NCBI GenBank assembly: GCA_902761265.1
Contig: CACWJV010000027.1
Location: 1-13,805 of the forward strand
From: Oscillospiraceae bacterium
GTDB taxonomy: Bacteria > Bacillota > Clostridia > Oscillospirales > Acutalibacteraceae
Direction: 5' to 3'
DNA length: 13,805 bases
Below are positions 13,016 to 13,805 of this stretch, piece by piece. Within the stretch, counting starts at the first letter, position 1. Each line of letters begins with the position of its first letter. The position numbers and the translations under genes are program-made. Under the pieces are notes generated by a model, which was not told where the DNA came from, did no database searches, and worked only from the letters and a program-made list of their open reading frames with translations.

Positions 13016-13805
13016 ATGAAACGATGGATCGCCGTTTTTCTGACGCTGCTGATGGTTAGTGGCGTTTGTCTGCTGCCGGCACAGGCCCGACAATCTTTCA
13101 CCGGCACACAATCCAATATACCTGCCATGATCGGACACAAAGGGTATTCTGAAAAATACCCGGAAAACACGGCACTTTCTATTCAGAAGGCTGCCGAAGC
13201 CGGTTTTTCCGGCACAGAGGCGGATGTGCGCATGACCAAAGACGGCGTGTTTGTGCTCAGTCACGACGCAGAGATTGAAACCGCCGACGGACAAACGCTG
13301 CGCCTTTCGCGTCACACCTATCGGGAACTGACTGCACAGCCTTTGAAAAACGAATTTGACACAGCACCTGTCTATCTTTGCAGGCTGGAGGATTATCTTG
13401 ATATCTGCAAAGAAAACAATCTGATCTGTTTTATCGAGATCAAGGAATACTGGATGATCCATAAAATCGTGGAACTGGTTGCAATGGTGCGCGAACGCTA
13501 TGATTTTCAAAAGTGTGAAATCCAGTCGTTTGAGCTGCTTCCGTTGCTGGTCGCCCGTTTGTTTTTTCCACAGGCGCGCATCATGCTTACTACGAACGAA
13601 TACAATTACAACGCAAAAGCTGCCTATCTATTGGGCTTCGATCTCGATATGCGATTTGACGGACTGACGGCAGAGATCGTGGAAAAATTTCATAGAAAAA
13701 ACAGGCTTGTCAGTTGCTTTACCGTCAACGAAATACAGGAAGCCAAACGCTGTGCGGCGCTCGGTGTTGATTTCATGGAGACCGACATATTTCCTGTTTT
13801 TCCGG
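13016..13805 (+). CDS. Secreted glycerophosphodiester phosphodiesterase (3' end outside window)
   Basis: Hand translation from ATG 13016 gives 263 codons running off the window. A signal peptide is obvious: KR, then a hydrophobic core of about 17 residues, then LLPAQA with likely cleavage after residue 24. The GDPD fold signature follows: GHKGYSEKYPENT (40-52, H41), E68 and D70 in TEADVRMTKDG, H83 in LSHD, FIEIKEY, and near the end TVN and a T-D pair. H41, E68, D70 and H83 are the expected catalytic and metal-binding residues; the usual Arg after the first His is Lys42. The enzyme would hydrolyse glycerophosphodiesters to glycerol-3-phosphate and an alcohol outside the membrane. AAAGGGAG (12998-13005) precedes the start, and the 31-bp gap suggests co-transcription with kdgK. 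GC content is clearly lower than in kdgK (two lines of 60 bases: 47% and 43%, against 63%). Confidence 0.88.
   Translation, partial: MKRWIAVFLTLLMVSGVCLLPAQARQSFTGTQSNIPAMIGHKGYSEKYPENTALSIQKAAEAGFSGTEADVRMTKDGVFVLSHDAEIETADGQTLRLSRHTYRELTAQPLKNEFDTAPVYLCRLEDYLDICKENNLICFIEIKEYWMIHKIVELVAMVRERYDFQKCEIQSFELLPLLVARLFFPQARIMLTTNEYNYNAKAAYLLGFDLDMRFDGLTAEIVEKFHRKNRLVSCFTVNEIQEAKRCAALGVDFMETDIFPVFP

Noticed and set aside
11899..13170. 423-codon minus-strand frame
   Set aside because: It is antisense to kdgK and the start of the GDPD gene, both firmly supported on the plus strand.

Overview
The window looks like a chromosomal segment of an uncultured, spore-forming Clostridia member, most likely Oscillospirales/Ruminococcaceae from a gut-type habitat. 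The reasons are an orthologue of the forespore sigma factor SigG, strong AGGAGG-type ribosome sites, frequent TTG and GTG starts, GC-rich coding DNA (about 60% in lines counted by hand), and a set of plant-glycan enzymes. This placement is inference from gene content; no rRNA or other marker is present.

Layout: (1) 1-416, minus: 5' part of a GH2 beta-galactosidase. It is divergent from (2) sigG, 529-1308, plus. (3) 1309-2109: about 800 bp of non-coding DNA between convergent genes, packed with hairpins, short repeats and TGTAG/CTACA motifs. (4) 2110-2850, minus: zinc-ribbon membrane protein of unknown function. It is divergent from (5) 3058-4605, plus: GPH-type sugar:cation symporter, and (6) 4749-5399, plus: VanZ-family membrane protein. 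A bidirectional terminator at 5524-5558 closes this block and the opposing one. (7) 5561-10779, minus: a run of three genes, GH2 beta-mannosidase, then GH51 alpha-L-arabinofuranosidase, then a CofE-like (coenzyme F420-0:L-glutamate ligase family) protein. (8) 10911-13805, plus: KDPG aldolase (eda), a 266-bp element bounded by perfect 32-bp inverted repeats, a KDG-kinase-like PfkB kinase (kdgK), and a secreted glycerophosphodiester phosphodiesterase cut by the window end.

How the genes fit together: the GH2 and GH51 enzymes lack signal peptides, so they probably trim imported hemicellulose or pectin oligosaccharides in the cytoplasm. The GPH symporter is a plausible sugar importer, though it is not next to them. 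KdgK and Eda are the last two steps of the uronate branch: 2-keto-3-deoxygluconate is phosphorylated to KDPG, which is cleaved to pyruvate and glyceraldehyde-3-phosphate. The mannosidase and eda transcription units start from back-to-back sigma-A promoters whose -35 boxes lie 4 bp apart, so one regulator could control both. Readable promoters with 17-bp spacers precede most units, and sigG has a good sigma-F-type promoter.

I do not see CRISPR, phage, toxin-antitoxin, secretion or biosynthetic clusters, nor a convincing wholly new multi-gene system. The least explained items are the 32-bp inverted-repeat element between eda and kdgK, the motif-dense 800-bp spacer after sigG, short degenerate repeats placed right behind several stop codons, and an orphan CofE-like gene in a sugar operon.
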